A stretch of DNA of 64,000 bases from Epiperipatus broadwayi (GCA_028023455.1 JAQFVV010006221.1:1618001-1682000), one strand, 5' to 3'. Positions 10,242 to 22,485 are shown, counted from the stretch's first letter. The notes: generated by a model from the letters alone, not told the origin. Made by a program: numbers and translations.

Positions 10242-10929
10242 CCCTTTTAGTTTTTTTTATTTAAATATATATTGCTAGAAATTGCTCTAAAATAAATAGA
10301 ATATACAAATGTCACATAAACTAGCATGTAAATAAAACATATTTAAATTTTCAAAAGAATTATTTAATTGCATAGACAAAATGCAGAAGTATTCAACAGA
10401 AACCTATAAGCCATCCAAATGTTCAATATTTGATGTAGAAAAAGGCATGGAGTATAATAATAATTAAATGATAAATAATCTGGGCTTTAAATTAATACAA
10501 TGCATCGCATAAAGTAATAAGGATCTTTAATGCTATTTGATGCCACTTGAAAATCTTTGAAGAGCATTTGCATACATCATTCAATTAGACCTGTATATTT
10601 TCAAATAGTATCTGGATTATTTATAATTTTTTTTTAAGAACATGGTATTAGCTTCCTTCACTTTGTTTTAGAGTTACTGATCCAATCCTCATATTAGTCC
10701 CCGACTATTGAATCTCTTCAATAAGAAGCATTAGATTGTATATACATGTCTACCAAAAATCTTGACTTCTTCTGGTATTTACTGTTGCATAAATCTTTGA
10801 TTCTTGGTGATGAGGAGAGGATTATGATAAATATTAAACAAGCACCACAACATTCTCAGCTTACATTTTCTATTAAGAGCTTAATGCAAAATATCATTTC
10901 AAAATTATGTAATATAAGTATGAACAATT
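10242..10929. other. Intron, nothing recognised
   Basis: No coding, RNA or repeat signal seen. Short ORFs here are chance. Confidence 0.5.
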
Positions 10930-11060
10930 GAGGATACCATGCAATAAGGTCAGTTAAACACTAAGATTAGTTTCTGAGCTGCTGAGTTTTATCACATACC
11001 AAATGATAAGATCAATTCAACACCCAAAATAGTTTCCGTTTGTTGGATTTTATCAGTGTT
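10930..11060 (-). repeat. Duplicated hairpin repeat, hammerhead-like but degenerate
   Basis: Two direct copies about 63 bp apart. On the minus strand each reads (C/G)TGATAA, a short possible stem-loop, then (G)GAAACTA(A/T)T. The spacing is like the family A ribozyme core, but G8 of the core is changed to A in both and the stem I partners are poor. It is either a decayed relative or coincidence. Confidence 0.4.
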
Positions 11061-11682
11061 TCTATCAGACAACTCCTGAGTAAAGTGATTTACTCTTCCA
11101 ATTTACATGTTAAATGTATAAAAATCATGTGATGCTTTATTTTATAATCATTATTGTCAGATGCTGCCACAAGGTGGTTACATTATGGTTTTCATTGAAA
11201 TAGACGTCTCTAGAGGGAAATAATGGGTTTCCGTTTTTAATGCAAATATTATAAGCTAGAAGTCATATAATTATTTATTGGATATAAGAAATTCTTTTGT
11301 CGAAGTATCAATGGTGCATGCTATCTAGTCTAATATCAGACTTATATATGGATACAAGAATGTTGAATTAATTTTAAATTTTAGGGTGTTTGAAGTTTTG
11401 AGTCATTAATATGAAATAGTATGAAAAAAAAGTAGCTATGGAATTTTTGGTGCAATCCATGCTCACTAGTAAAGGCCAGTAAGAAGAATCTACATTGCAG
11501 ATTTGATTAGCAATCCTATCTGGTGTCCATTAATTATTTATATGTATAACATTTATCTTTAGATTAGAGTGATTGCTACTCTTAATTAACATGTTGAATA
11601 TAATCTAATACAACATACAGTGGCAAAATGAAACATTATATGTTCCATTAGCTTAATCATTGTTGTGAGATCTTGGTGGAAT
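11061..11682. other. Intron, nothing recognised
   Basis: No supported feature. Confidence 0.5.
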
Positions 11683-11786
11683 GTGGTAAAATTGAGTATC
11701 GGTGCATTATTATGTGTTTAAAGTCTGGTAAAATGTGGTAAAATTCCGTATCGGTGCATTATTATATGTTTAAAGTATGAGGGATT
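11683..11786 (+). repeat. Tandem duplication, 52-bp period
   Basis: 'GTGGTAAAATTGAGTATCGG' at 11683 recurs as 'GTGGTAAAATTCCGTATCGG' at 11735. Both are followed by 'TGCATTATTAT(G/A)TGTTTAAAG'. Two copies, few differences. Confidence 0.85.
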
Positions 11787-12549
11787 TATCATTCAAGACC
11801 ATATACTATCGTACAAAATTTTCCCCATATGCAACAGCATCATAACTATCACAGTGATATATACTAGACATGCCAGCCTCATAATTGATTTCACTATACA
11901 AGAGTATCAAATGAGATATTTAAGTGCAATTGTGAGTATCTATTCTGTGACTATATTATTATCGGGTGCAGAACTAACAAGCATAGATACTCAAAAAATA
12001 TGACTTGTGAATGAAACATGATAACATTTCTGTCATTCTGTCAGTTTCGCAATGCCTTACAGTCAAAAGAAACCATTATATAATGCATCGACAACTCAGA
12101 CTCTATTTATCATCTGATTTAGATAGTAATTTCAATTAATCTTGCTATTGTCAATCAAATGTTTGTTGCTTCATCATTGCTTGATTATAATAAGACATTT
12201 ATTAAAGTTGGTACTGCTAAAGATTAAATCAAGTCTTCTACCAAAGCAGCTATTAACTTCTTATCAATGCACAATTATCATGCTTCTTTAAAACATATCT
12301 AACTGTTTACATGATGACATTATAATTTTACTTCAAATCCAACTCTTTTTCCATTTCTGTCCTCTATAGTATATACATTTTTCTGTTTTGTATTTGCTCA
12401 ATACAACTTTTTATTTTATGCATTTCTTCAAATTATATGATACTCTTTCTTAAAAATTTCTGATCTGTTTTCACTATCTTGTGTTTATATTTATACATTA
12501 ATAAAAATAAATACCTTTTCTTAATTGTATCTTTTTTATTGTGTTTTAC
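11787..12549. other. Intron, nothing recognised
   Basis: No supported feature. Confidence 0.5.
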
Positions 12550-12563
12550 AAGATCATTTGTAA

Positions 12564-12693
12564 ACCAGCAAGTATCACATGATCACATCTCCAATACTAG
12601 CACATAATTGTTTATAAACAAAGCAAAGCATCCATTGATTACTCTGTTTAGCACAGGTGGCACTACTATATGGAGTTTTGCTTTGCTTTGTTT
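12564..12693. mobile_element. Short family A palindromic copy with 14-bp TSD
   Basis: A 130-bp insertion is flanked by the perfect direct repeat AAGATCATTTGTAA (12550-12563 and 12694-12707). The insert keeps only family A termini: 'ATCACATGATCACATCTCC' on the left and 'GGTGGCACTACTATATGGAG' on the right. Inverted 'AACAAAGCAAAGC' / 'GCTTTGCTTTGTTT' blocks surround 'ATCCATTGATTACTCTG'. The ribozyme segment is missing. It appears to be an internally deleted antisense-sense dimer. Confidence 0.8.
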
Positions 12694-13167
12694 AAGATCA
12701 TTTGTAATTAAATTTAACCAAAGTGGAATCTACTGGATGATTTCTTCATGTCCTGCATGCTTTTATACTTTTGAAAACTCATGGGTAATTAACTAGCAGT
12801 TTTTAGGATTTTTACATTTACTGTATGCAAAATTTAACAGTAATCACTATGGACACGTGCTAAGAGGTTAAAGTTGGATTTTGAAATGTGACAACCCTCA
12901 TAATTATTAAGTGAGTCTAAATATATGTCTCTAGTTGGAAAAGCTTGTTTTAAACTTATTATCTTATTTGCATACTGCCATATCACTTCTCTCTAATCAG
13001 GACAATTTTTATACCATAAGGGTATACAACTTGTCTGCATTCTTTTATATGCTCTTACTTCTTTAATTAATTATTATTATTTCTTAGTTATAATTATTTT
13101 AATCATACTGTTACACTTGAGCTGGATTATTTCTTTGAATTTAATTAATAAATTTTTTTTTTATCAG

Positions 13168-13326
13168 TTTATTTGTTCCTACATATTTATGCCATTTGCT
13201 TACTTGATGGGAATACCATGGAATGAATGTAACCGAGTGGGGCAGTTAATTGGAATAAAGACCATCGTAAATGAATTCGTGGCTTATCAGCAATTTGTTG
13301 AAATGAAAGCTCTGAAGCCATTTACG
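13168..13326 (+). CDS. SLC28: Concentrative nucleoside transporter (SLC28/CNT), internal exon c
   Basis: Acceptor TTTTATCAG ends at 13167 and the donor is ACG|GTAAAA at 13327. The 53 codons read FICSYIFMPFAYLMGIPW, NECNRVGQLIGIK, TIVNEFVAYQQF, VEMKALKPFT. The stretch GIKTIVNEFVAY fits the CNT family signature G-x-K-x3-N-E-F-V-A-[YMF] exactly; its Asn-Glu lies at the nucleoside/cation site in known CNT structures. 'SYIFMPFAYLMG' is a conserved helix. Both junctions are phase 0. The next intron is only 75 bp, so exons c and d are close together, unlike a-b and b-c. Confidence 0.95.
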
Positions 13327-13401
13327 GTAAAAATAAAAATGTTCAAATTATTGAGAATTGTATGTATTGAAAACAATTGATTTCGGTTGTGTTAATTGCA
13401 G

Positions 13402-13582
13402 GAGCGTGCTGAAATTATAACTACATATGTACTTTGTGGATTCTCTAATTTAAGTAGTATCGGAATTACTGTAGGCGCATTAAGCGCAATGGCCCCTGAA
13501 CGCACAGCTGACATATCAGACATCGCATTTAGGGCTCTAATCGCAGGCTGCATTACATGTTTTATGACTGGTTGCATAGCAG
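13402..13582 (+). CDS. SLC28: Concentrative nucleoside transporter (SLC28/CNT), exon d
   Basis: The acceptor TTAATTGCAG ends at 13401. The frame reads ERAEIITTYVLCGFSNLSSI, GITVGALSAMAPERTADIS, DIAFRALIAGCITCFMTGCI, AG. The blocks 'R.EII.TYALCGF.N..S.GI..G.L..MAP.R' and 'RALIAG...CFMT.CIAG' are the last conserved CNT regions (two membrane helices and a re-entrant part). The donor is G|GTAATA at 13583, phase 1. The frame stays open to 13722, but that part is AT-rich intron read-through and not conserved. Only a short variable C-terminal tail should remain in the following exon or exons. Confidence 0.94.
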
Positions 13583-13831
13583 GTAATAATTTTTTTTTAA
13601 ATTTAAATTATGCTTTAATAATTATAATGGCATCTAATATTATAAGTAATATTTTCAACTGGAATACGTTTGGGAACCACAACGTAATTAAAACCTTTCT
13701 TCAATACGAAAATTTCATTTGAAGAAAGCAGGTGACAGATAAATTTTTGATAATCTGTAAGCCAATAGAATAAGATTTAATATATATATATTTAATAATT
13801 AGATTCGTTCTTTTTTTATTTAAATTTGTAG

Positions 13832-13836
13832 GGTGA
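13832..13836 (+). CDS. SLC28: Possible terminal SLC28 exon (one codon then stop)
   Basis: A pyrimidine-rich tract and the acceptor TTTAAATTTGTAG end at 13831. Joined in phase 1 to the exon ending at 13582 the codon becomes GGG, followed at once by TGA (13834-13836). The protein would end ...TGCIAGG. This is a mechanical possibility only. A real last exon with a longer tail could lie further downstream and was not recognised. Confidence 0.2.
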
Positions 13837-15106
13837 TTCATCATTTATCATGTTGTTGTATATAATATTCCTTTAACAGTAAAAAAAAAAAAAGCCAATC
13901 ATTGAAATAAAAAAATTTCCAGATATGAATAAATGAAATGAAAATACGCACAATTTTCTGTGCAAAATGCAGTCTAAATTATTGAGCGAGAATGAAAAGA
14001 CAACATAATGCATTGGTGTTGCGCACATAATATCTATTACAGATAAGAAAAAGTAAGATTATACCACAACTTGGCTTTTTTAATAAAAAAAAGTCTTTCA
14101 AAACTTTTTGAAATGATAAAACATCTCCTTCCCATAGGAATTAATAATGTTATAACGAAGATTTTCATGAATAAAAGACGAAGTTAAAAAGTTTGAGAAC
14201 ATATGGCGCATTAATATATCTCTTTGAAAACATTTTTTGTTCAACAGTCAAAGAATTCGATTTAGAATCGTTAAAAAAGTCTCCATCCACAGATACAAAA
14301 ATCCTCTCCATAGAAATAGAGAAATCTCATTCATCCATCTTAAAACTATGGTAGTCTAGAGATCATTTGTATCTCAAGCAGAAACGAGACTTTAAAAAGT
14401 CTTTTCAATTGATATTTTTTAATAGCTAAATGTTAAACTAATTATTTTGACTTAGAGGTTGTCAACAAATTATCTAGTCGTCAGCTTTTTTCTAATGAAA
14501 TTGCTCCATTGGAAATAAAGATTTGAAGCATGTTGTGGCGGGAAAAAATATTCAAGTTGAAGATATATTGTTTGTAATTTAAAATCGCCTTTACAAATTT
14601 AGTCGCATTGATCATTCTGATTATAATTTAAAAATTTTAAACTTATAAAATGATGACACACACACAAAAAAGAATATCTTGACAAAATACTAAATATTCC
14701 AGCCAAAAAAATTATATAAAAATTAAAATCTACCCCCACTAGAGAGTTCTATATTATTTTCAAATATTATGGATTGCTTAAAATATAAAAACTTGAAATA
14801 CCATTGAGACTTAGTGTTTGTTCTATAGATTTTCCCATATTCTTTAGCTCGATTTTTAACCAATATTTGCAACCATTATGTTCGTCGAGAATTAAAAATT
14901 CCATTCACGTTATTTCCGTTTTAAAAATTTAAAGCTTTCCGAGCATAATTTATTGATCAATTTTTAATTTCTTGTCTTTAATTTATCAATATTCCTGTTG
15001 AAAAGGCTAGTATAAAAATCTGATTTTATTGCCTTGAGAATACATTTTTTATTTATTGTTTCCAAAAAATATAAATAAATAAAAAGTTACTCTATGAGCT
15101 CTTTGC
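13837..15106. other. Non-coding, nothing recognised
   Basis: AT-rich sequence without clear repeats, hairpins or coding signal. Confidence 0.5.
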
Positions 15107-15117
15107 TATCTTTTCAT

Positions 15118-15353
15118 CACATGACCACCATCTCTTACACTAGCACATAACTATTATTAAACAGGAAAACTCTCCATACATATAGTGTTTTCAGATCCAA
15201 GGCTCCTCGCTGACGAAGGCCAAAAGCCAGAAACTAGTCTGGGAATATTTGATGAGTAGGCACTAGATGGAGATTTTATGCACAAGCCTTCTGGCATCCA
15301 TTGATTACTCTGGTTGACAGGGTGGCACTACTGTATGGAGAGTTTTGTTTGCT
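15118..15353 (+). mobile_element. Family A ribozyme element with 11-bp TSD
   Basis: A 236-bp insertion is flanked by TATCTTTTCAT (15107-15117 and 15354-15364). It begins with the antisense terminus 'CACATGACCACCATCTCTTA', jumps internally to the sense ribozyme body near 15190, and ends with the sense terminus 'CACTACTGTATGGAGAG'. It is an internally deleted antisense-sense dimer that retained one ribozyme. Confidence 0.85.
15195..15253 (+). ncRNA. Hammerhead ribozyme motif, family A
   Basis: Outer stem I is ATCCAA (15195-15200) with TTTGAT (15248-15253). Inner stem I is TCCTCG (15204-15209) with TGGGAA (15240-15245), including G-U pairs. The core CTGACGA (15210-15216) is followed by a GGC-CAAAA-GCC hairpin, GAAA (15230-15233), the minimal stem III C-TA-G and cleavage triplet GTC (15237-15239). 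All core residues fit CUGANGA/GAAA/NUH. One inner stem I pair is mismatched. Confidence 0.75.
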
Positions 15354-15522
15354 TATCTTTTCATTATTTTTTTAAAAATAATTATGGAAGACAGCAAAAT
15401 ATCTTCTATATGGTTCAGATAAGTAATAGATTTGTTATATGGTCCCATGGAGATGAGCTTTGCATTTCTTTCTTATTTTTCTTAATGAACTTCATATAAA
15501 GTTTATCATGGAAATTGAAAAT

Positions 15523-17345
15523 CACACAGTAGCAACTTTTCCTTACAATATTGCCATCTAGTATAAGCCATAGTAATTAATAATGCTAAAAGGTTAGGGC
15601 ATCAAAATCCCTATCTAGTACATATTCATCCATTATTCCCAGGTTAGTTTCTAATATGACTTTCATTAGTGAGGAGCCTTGCATCTGAGAGCATTGCATC
15701 TAGATCTTTGAATCTAAGGCATCTTTCCAGCAGCTATCTTTTTAGTTAACTACAAAGTTATGAGTCTAAACTTGGAAAAACAAAAATGTTTTCAATCCAA
15801 GCTAATTCATTTTACACAACATCCTTTGGCTAGTATGAGTATTAAACTGATATAACTTCACATAATCACAATTTTTTATGTGTACACTATCTGTTAACAC
15901 AATAGCACCTTTCTCTGCTGCTGACTATGATTATTAAAAACTAAAGACACCAAAGTATATAGATAGTAAACTGGATTCAGATCTGGATGATTATATAAGT
16001 GAATTGGCTTATGCATTGAAGAAATCACTTATGGATGGCTGCTGGAAACCTGTATTAAATCCAAGATCTAGGTGCAGTGCTCTCAGATCCAAGGCTACTC
16101 ACTGATGAAAGCTAGAAGCTATTCTAGGATTATTGGATGAGTAGGCATTAGATAGAAGTACTGATGCACTATCCTTTTAGCATCCTTTAATTAATATGAC
16201 TTGTACTGGGTGGAAATATTGTATTGAGAAAGTTGTTACCATCTTAACAGATTATGTGAGCATAAAAAACAGTGATTTTGTGATGCTATGCTGGTTTCAG
16301 CTAGCAATATTGTATGGAGAAAGCTGCTACTGTGCTACCAGATTGTGTTCGCATAAGAAATGGTGATCATGTGAGTTTATGATGGTTTAATGCCAATCCT
16401 AGCCAAAGTTTGTTGATGACTATAAGTTATTAAAAACTGAAGACACCAAAGTATATATATACTGAACTGGGTTTTCATCTATATGGCGATACAAGTAAAT
16501 TAACTTGGATTGAAAACATTATTATGTTTTTAGTTTGGACTCATAGTTTTATAGTTAATTTTAAAAAAAGGCAGAAGGTAGCTGCTGGAGAGATGCATTC
16601 GATCCAAAGATTTTGATGCAGTGCTCTCAGATCCAAGACTCCTCACTGATGAAAGCCACAAGTTAGAAACTAGGCACTAGATAAGGATTTTGTTGCATTA
16701 CCTTTCTAGCCTTCATTGGTTGCTACGACTTTCACTAGGTGGCAGTATTGTATCAAGAATGTTGCTACTGCATTAACAGATTATGTAAGCGTACAAGTGA
16801 TGTTATGGTCATTCCAGGTGACAATATTTAATGGCAAAAGCTGCTACTGTATTAGCATATTGTATTTACATAAGTGATCATGTGATGTTATAGTGGTTTA
16901 ATACCAATCCTAGCCAAAGTTTGTTGGTGACTATAAGTTATTAAAAACTGAAGACATCACAGTATATAGATACTGAACTGGGTACTGATCTGTATGGCTA
17001 TACAAGTGAATTAGCATGGATTTAAAACATTATGTTTTTAATTTAGCTCATAGTTTATAGTTAGTTAAAAAAAGATAAAAGGTGATTGCTGGAAGAATGC
17101 ATTAGATCCAAAAATTTTGGTGCAGTATTCCCAGATCCAAGGCTCCTCACTGATGAAAGCCACAAGCTAGAGACTAATCTGGGAATATTGGATGTCTAGG
17201 TACTAGATAAGGATTTTAAGATTTTGTTGCACTATTTTTCTAGCCTCTGTTGATTACTGTGTCTTTCACTAGGTGGCAGTATTGTATGTAGTAAGTTGCT
17301 ATTGTGTAAGCATTAGAAATGTTTATCACGTGATGAAATTGAAAG
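15523..17345 (+). mobile_element. Family A tandem array, about 500-bp units
   Basis: The first part (15523-15930) is antisense. It is followed by three sense units whose landmark 'TTATTAAAAACT' falls at 15931, 16427 and 16938 (periods 496 and 511). Each unit carries the body phrase 'GCTGCTGGA', then 'CAGATCCAAG', then a hammerhead-like core starting CTGATGA at 16102, 16646 and 17150, then 'GTGGCAGTATTGTAT'. The first copy has lost GAAAC and the second lost the 3' strand of stem I by a precise deletion between TAG repeats. The third is the best preserved. This is a diverged subfamily of family A. No ORF. Confidence 0.85.
17135..17193 (+). ncRNA. Hammerhead ribozyme-like motif, family A array unit
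   Basis: ATCCAA (17135-17140) with TTGGAT (17188-17193), then TCCTCA (17144-17149) with TGGGAA (17180-17185). The core is CTGATGA (17150-17156). Stem II is AGC-CACAA-GCT, a paired change from GGC/GCC seen in other copies. GAAA is mutated to GAGA (17170-17173), which should block catalysis. The cleavage triplet is ATC. Confidence 0.65.
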
Positions 17346-18054
17346 TAGAAAAAACCCTTTATTTTCTAAATATTTTAATTGCTAAAAAGCCCGGTGTCAG
17401 TTTGTCATGTTTTGTTTTTAGAAAATCTATCCAAACAAACGGATATCTCGATATTAGTTTCCATTATCATACTGCTCATATATTTTCTAAGGCAAAAAAA
17501 TAACTCAAAAATATTGTTTTTTAGTTGTTACATTGAGCACATTATAAATATAGCTTTATTTTAATATTAAAAATAAGAAAATAGTGAAATTGAAAATTCT
17601 TTATTTTGAATGTAGAGTAATTCTCTTTACATTAAATAGGCACTGATTAAATCAATAGATGAGTTTTTAAATTTTAACCTTAAAACTCCTTTTTCCACTA
17701 ACTTGATGATATCTATGTATATAAATCCAAAAATTGATTACAATGTGTCTATGAAATTCTATGTTGCCTTGTGTAGGAAGTTATATGAATCAATTGAATA
17801 AATTTTTTATGTAAGAGTTAGGGAGCATAAAAATGTTTTTAGTCAAAAGTCCGCCATCTTTAACATATATTTTTAAAATAATGGTCACATCCCTGACTTT
17901 TGAAGCCCCTTAAAATTTTAGCTAGATTGGAAAAATATGAGTTAAGAATTATGGGAGAATCATGTTTCTAAAAAAAAAAAATCAGTTAACCATAAAACAA
18001 AAGAAAGTAAATAAACTCTTTGTTTAATTCACACACAGTCTCACTATTACTTGA
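17346..18054. other. Non-coding, nothing recognised
   Basis: No coding signal or clear repeat; the small ORFs look random. Confidence 0.5.
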
Positions 18055-18720
18055 GACACAACAATTTTCCTAGACAGTATTGTCTTCATATGGTTGAATG
18101 AGATTATACCAAATAAATTACAACTTGGTCATTCATTAACTAGAGATTATTTACTTAATGAAAAATATTTCAGTAATGTAATTTTCACTACACCCCTCTC
18201 ATGCAAGGTAGGAACTGCTTTCTATCTGCTTCTAACACCTTATGAAGAAATGTAATCATAAACATATGATCAAAGATGTAAAAAAGATGCATGATCCCAA
18301 GATGCACTTCTCATGCTGAACTAGCACTCATCAGTTGGCGAGATCACAATCTCTTACACATATCTTTATCAATTGTTTAGTATATATATATAGCCAATTA
18401 CTACAATTTAAGTGATAATTTTCAAAATTACTGCCCCAACTTGATGGAAATATATTATAATTTTTATTAGTCATTCATTATACTAGAGATTAACCACTTA
18501 ATGAATATTTCTGTAGTGTAATTTTCACTACAACACTCTCATGCAAGGTGGGAACTGGTTTCTATTTCCTATTAATATTTTGTAGAGGGATGTAATAATA
18601 AAAGTAAGATCAAAGATGTGGAAAAAATGTATGAATCCTAAGATGCACATTGAACAAGCATTTGTAAGTTGTCCCAGATCGTAATCACATATATCTTTCA
18701 GAAGCCAGTCCCATAGTAAA
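18055..18720 (-). mobile_element. Family C ribozyme repeat, two antisense tandem units
   Basis: Two antisense units repeat with a period near 340 bp: 'CATTCATTA(A)CTAGAGATTA' at about 18132 and 18472, 'CACTACA(C/A)C(C/A)CTCTCATGCAAGG' at about 18187 and 18527, and 'AAGATGCAC' at about 18299 and 18640. The first unit keeps a hammerhead core; in the second it is deleted and scrambled. The unit also contains 'TAGCCAATTACTACAATTTAAG', the counterpart of the DNA next to the TATC array. No ORF. Confidence 0.75.
18293..18345 (-). ncRNA. Hammerhead ribozyme-like motif, family C
   Basis: On the minus strand, GATC (18345-18342) then bulge TCG then CCAA (18338-18335) pair with TTGG-GATC (18300-18293), forming a two-part stem I. 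The core CTGATGA (18334-18328) precedes a 5-bp stem II, GTGCT/AGCAT including a G-U pair. GAAA has become GAGA, and ATC is the cleavage triplet. The fold is well preserved but the GAGA change suggests inactivity. Confidence 0.65.
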
Positions 18721-19700
<980 letters not shown>

Positions 19701-21682
19701 CTGTATCAGGTTATTTTTAAAAAACCATAAATAAGATTCTTTTGACTCTAAACAGAAGTTATTATATATACCAAAAATTTATTTTTATCTTTTTATCTTT
19801 AAAAACCTTGATGAAAATTTTTGCTGTAATATATATATCCCTAGCAACATGTTAAATCACAACATTAAGTATTATTTATTTAAACATGAAAGAAATCGTT
19901 TTAATACTTTAAATGTCACTTTTAATTTTAAAGTATACATTTACCTTAGCCTTATTTTTAATATTATTAAAAATATTTGATAAAAGTATTTTATCTACAG
20001 TAATCAAAGCCTAAATATCTCATTCCTTTCCCACTATGAGATATAACCTAATTTATTAATATATATGTTGATGACTTTACACAAAAAGAAAGATTTTTTT
20101 TTATGTGGGTTGTTTTAAAAAAATCAAATGCTTAGTTACTTGGGAGGTCATTGACCTTTGGGAATTAGAAATAACAAGTTAAGCTTCACATAGCACCTTG
20201 AATTGTTGAATATATCACTTTGTCTACTAATACAAGCCTTATTATTGTGATTTTAAATAAAAGCGTAATAGATGTATTTATAATGATGTGTTTTGATATC
20301 AAAAATAAAATGTATCAACTAAATAAATTTAGATTCAAATTTTGTTAGTAATTCTTTTGTTTTTAACATTATAATCAATTTACATTACAATTTGTTTGAA
20401 TATAATTATTTACCATTTCTTAAATGATTTGCAAACGTTGATACATTGAGAAAATATTTATAGTACTGTATTTGAGTTCTAAATATTTATCTTTAATCAA
20501 GAATATTTAGAAAAGTCGGTGTTTGCTTTACCAGTTCACTCTTTGATATAAAAATTGGAATTCAGTTATAAATTTATGACGGCACTCGTAAAGCAGAAGG
20601 AGTTTTATATGAATATAATTAAATATATAAAAACTATTAAGATATAAATGTGAATATATTTTTCATTTGCTCATCAGAGGAATATTATTCAGTATAAGCC
20701 TCAACAAAGTTATATCTTTAGCGTATGATATTTTCCAAATTTACAAAATTCAAACTGTAGCTTGCTATAGATATCGACTACTGTAAATGCAGACTGGTAT
20801 AATTTTCTCATAATCCCAGAATATATATTTGATGTTGATCAAACACAACTGAAATCAGCACTGAATATTCATTTTAAGATCATGAATAAAACAGTATGGT
20901 CAAATAAATTGCATAGATTTGGATTAACAAAAATCATCTTGGAATTATGAATTTCAATTATTTTATAGTCTTAATCAGTTGAATTTTAAGACTATCACTG
21001 AATATTTGAAGAGAGTCTTTTGTAGTTATTCTTGATTGATATCTTCATATCTGCAGATAAATAGATGTAAAGTAACATTTAAATCAAAATCAACAGGAAG
21101 AATTTGATGGGCATAAAGTAATGCAAAAGATTAAATAAAAATTTCATTTTAGGCTTGAAAAACACAGATTCTGTGATAGATCATAAATCTGAACAACTGA
21201 TAAGGGAATTCACAACTGAATTTTTGGCACTTTGATTTAAAGAGCACATCATTAAGGAAGATGAAATGTGGTTTATATCAATAGACAAATGCTAATATTT
21301 TCAATTTGGATCTATCCATATGAGAGTATTTTTTAACTTTCATGAATGTTTTAAATAATGGAGGCACACCAAATCTAGTATTCCTTGACTCACAGAAAAA
21401 AAGTGTGATTTGTCTTAAATATATACTTTAGCAATATGTTTAATGTTGTGATGCTTAGAAGAAACAGCCAATGTAAAATAACTATGAGTCATAAAGATAT
21501 TGATTTTAGTTACATGGCAGAAAGAAAATGTGGAATAAGATTTTATGTTATGGAGTTTATTTATCAGTTGGACATCACATTTTTAACTTAATTTTTATAA
21601 AATTTAGGAGACATCCAAGAATATGTGTTAGAGAATCCTGAAGAAAGTATAAATTACATTTCATTATTTGTATTTATATATT
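19701..21682. other. Non-coding, nothing recognised
   Basis: AT-rich DNA. A faint transposase-like reading near 21240-21330 was not convincing. No other signal seen. Confidence 0.45.
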
Positions 21683-21905
21683 GGACTATTTCCATCATCT
21701 GTGTATTGAATGTCTTTAGAAATATTTAACTTTATTTAAATATTCAATATGCATGTTTCGAGAGGTATTCTCTCCTCTTCTTCAGGTGTTTCTGGCCTGA
21801 TCAGTGACAGTACTAGCATGGGAATTGAACCTGAATCCTTAGATGCTTGAATATTGAAATTTAAGGTAATGCTCTAACCAAGTGAGCTATTCTGCCAAAG
21901 ACAAT
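21683..21905 (-). mobile_element. tRNA-derived SINE, antisense copy
   Basis: On the minus strand from 21905: 'TAGCTCACTTGGTTAGAGC' (A box and D arm), then 'GGTTCAATTCCCATGC' (B box and T arm). A body with CCTGAAGAAGAGG, a hairpin and CGAAAC follows, ending in 'GAATATTTAAATAAAGT'. The head resembles a tRNA gene with insertions in the anticodon region. It is the mirror partner of 22015-22215. Confidence 0.75.
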
Positions 21906-22014
21906 AGTCAGTAGAAGTTTTATATACTTATCTACGTGGTTCCTCTTGATTTTTCCACTTTTTCCTAAAAGCAAAGTTGACTAGCAATTTCCATACATTA
22001 TGTATAGTCATACG

Positions 22015-22215
22015 AGGTTCAATTCCCATGCTAATATTGTCATTGGTCAAGTCAACAACACCTGAAGAAGAGGGGAGAATAATATCTCTCAAAACATTGT
22101 GCGTATACTAACCTGTATGCTATTAATAACAGTTGAATGTATTTGGAATATTTAAATAAAGTAAAAATTTTCTAAAGACATTCAATACTCATATTAGATG
22201 ATGGAAATAGTCCAA
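22015..22215 (+). mobile_element. tRNA-derived SINE, sense copy (head truncated)
   Basis: Begins at the B box ('GGTTCAATTCCCATGC'), continues with 'CACCTGAAGAAGAGG', a weaker hairpin, CAAAACAT and 'GGAATATTTAAATAAAGT', and ends 'GATGATGGAAATAGTCC' as in the antisense copy. The A box is missing. Together with 21683-21905 it forms a head-to-head inverted dimer with about 110 bp between. Confidence 0.72.
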
Positions 22216-22485
22216 AAACACCATCATCACAAATCTTCAGAAAAATACATTTCTTTATGTTTAGAAAACAATATAGCCAGTTTTTATAACTATTTGTTGT
22301 AGTTTCAAATTATCAAAGGAACAATTTTAAAATTATATTTTTTAATCTGTTATGCTTTAAAATTCATTAAACATGTTCATCCATTATATGAATATTAAAA
22401 ATACTATGGAGGATTGTAAACAGATTTGTTGCACTGAATATTTGTATTTGATAAAGTCCACTAATAGTATCTACAATGATTCTAA

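Noticed and set aside
13583-13722. Extension of the last SLC28 exon to the stop at 13722
   Set aside because: The added residues are AT-driven and not conserved, and a good donor (G|GTAATA) sits exactly where conservation ends.
21240-21330. Mariner-type transposase trace
   Set aside because: Only a vague 'IIKEDEMWF' likeness to a DE-W motif in one frame with stops around it; no terminal repeats.
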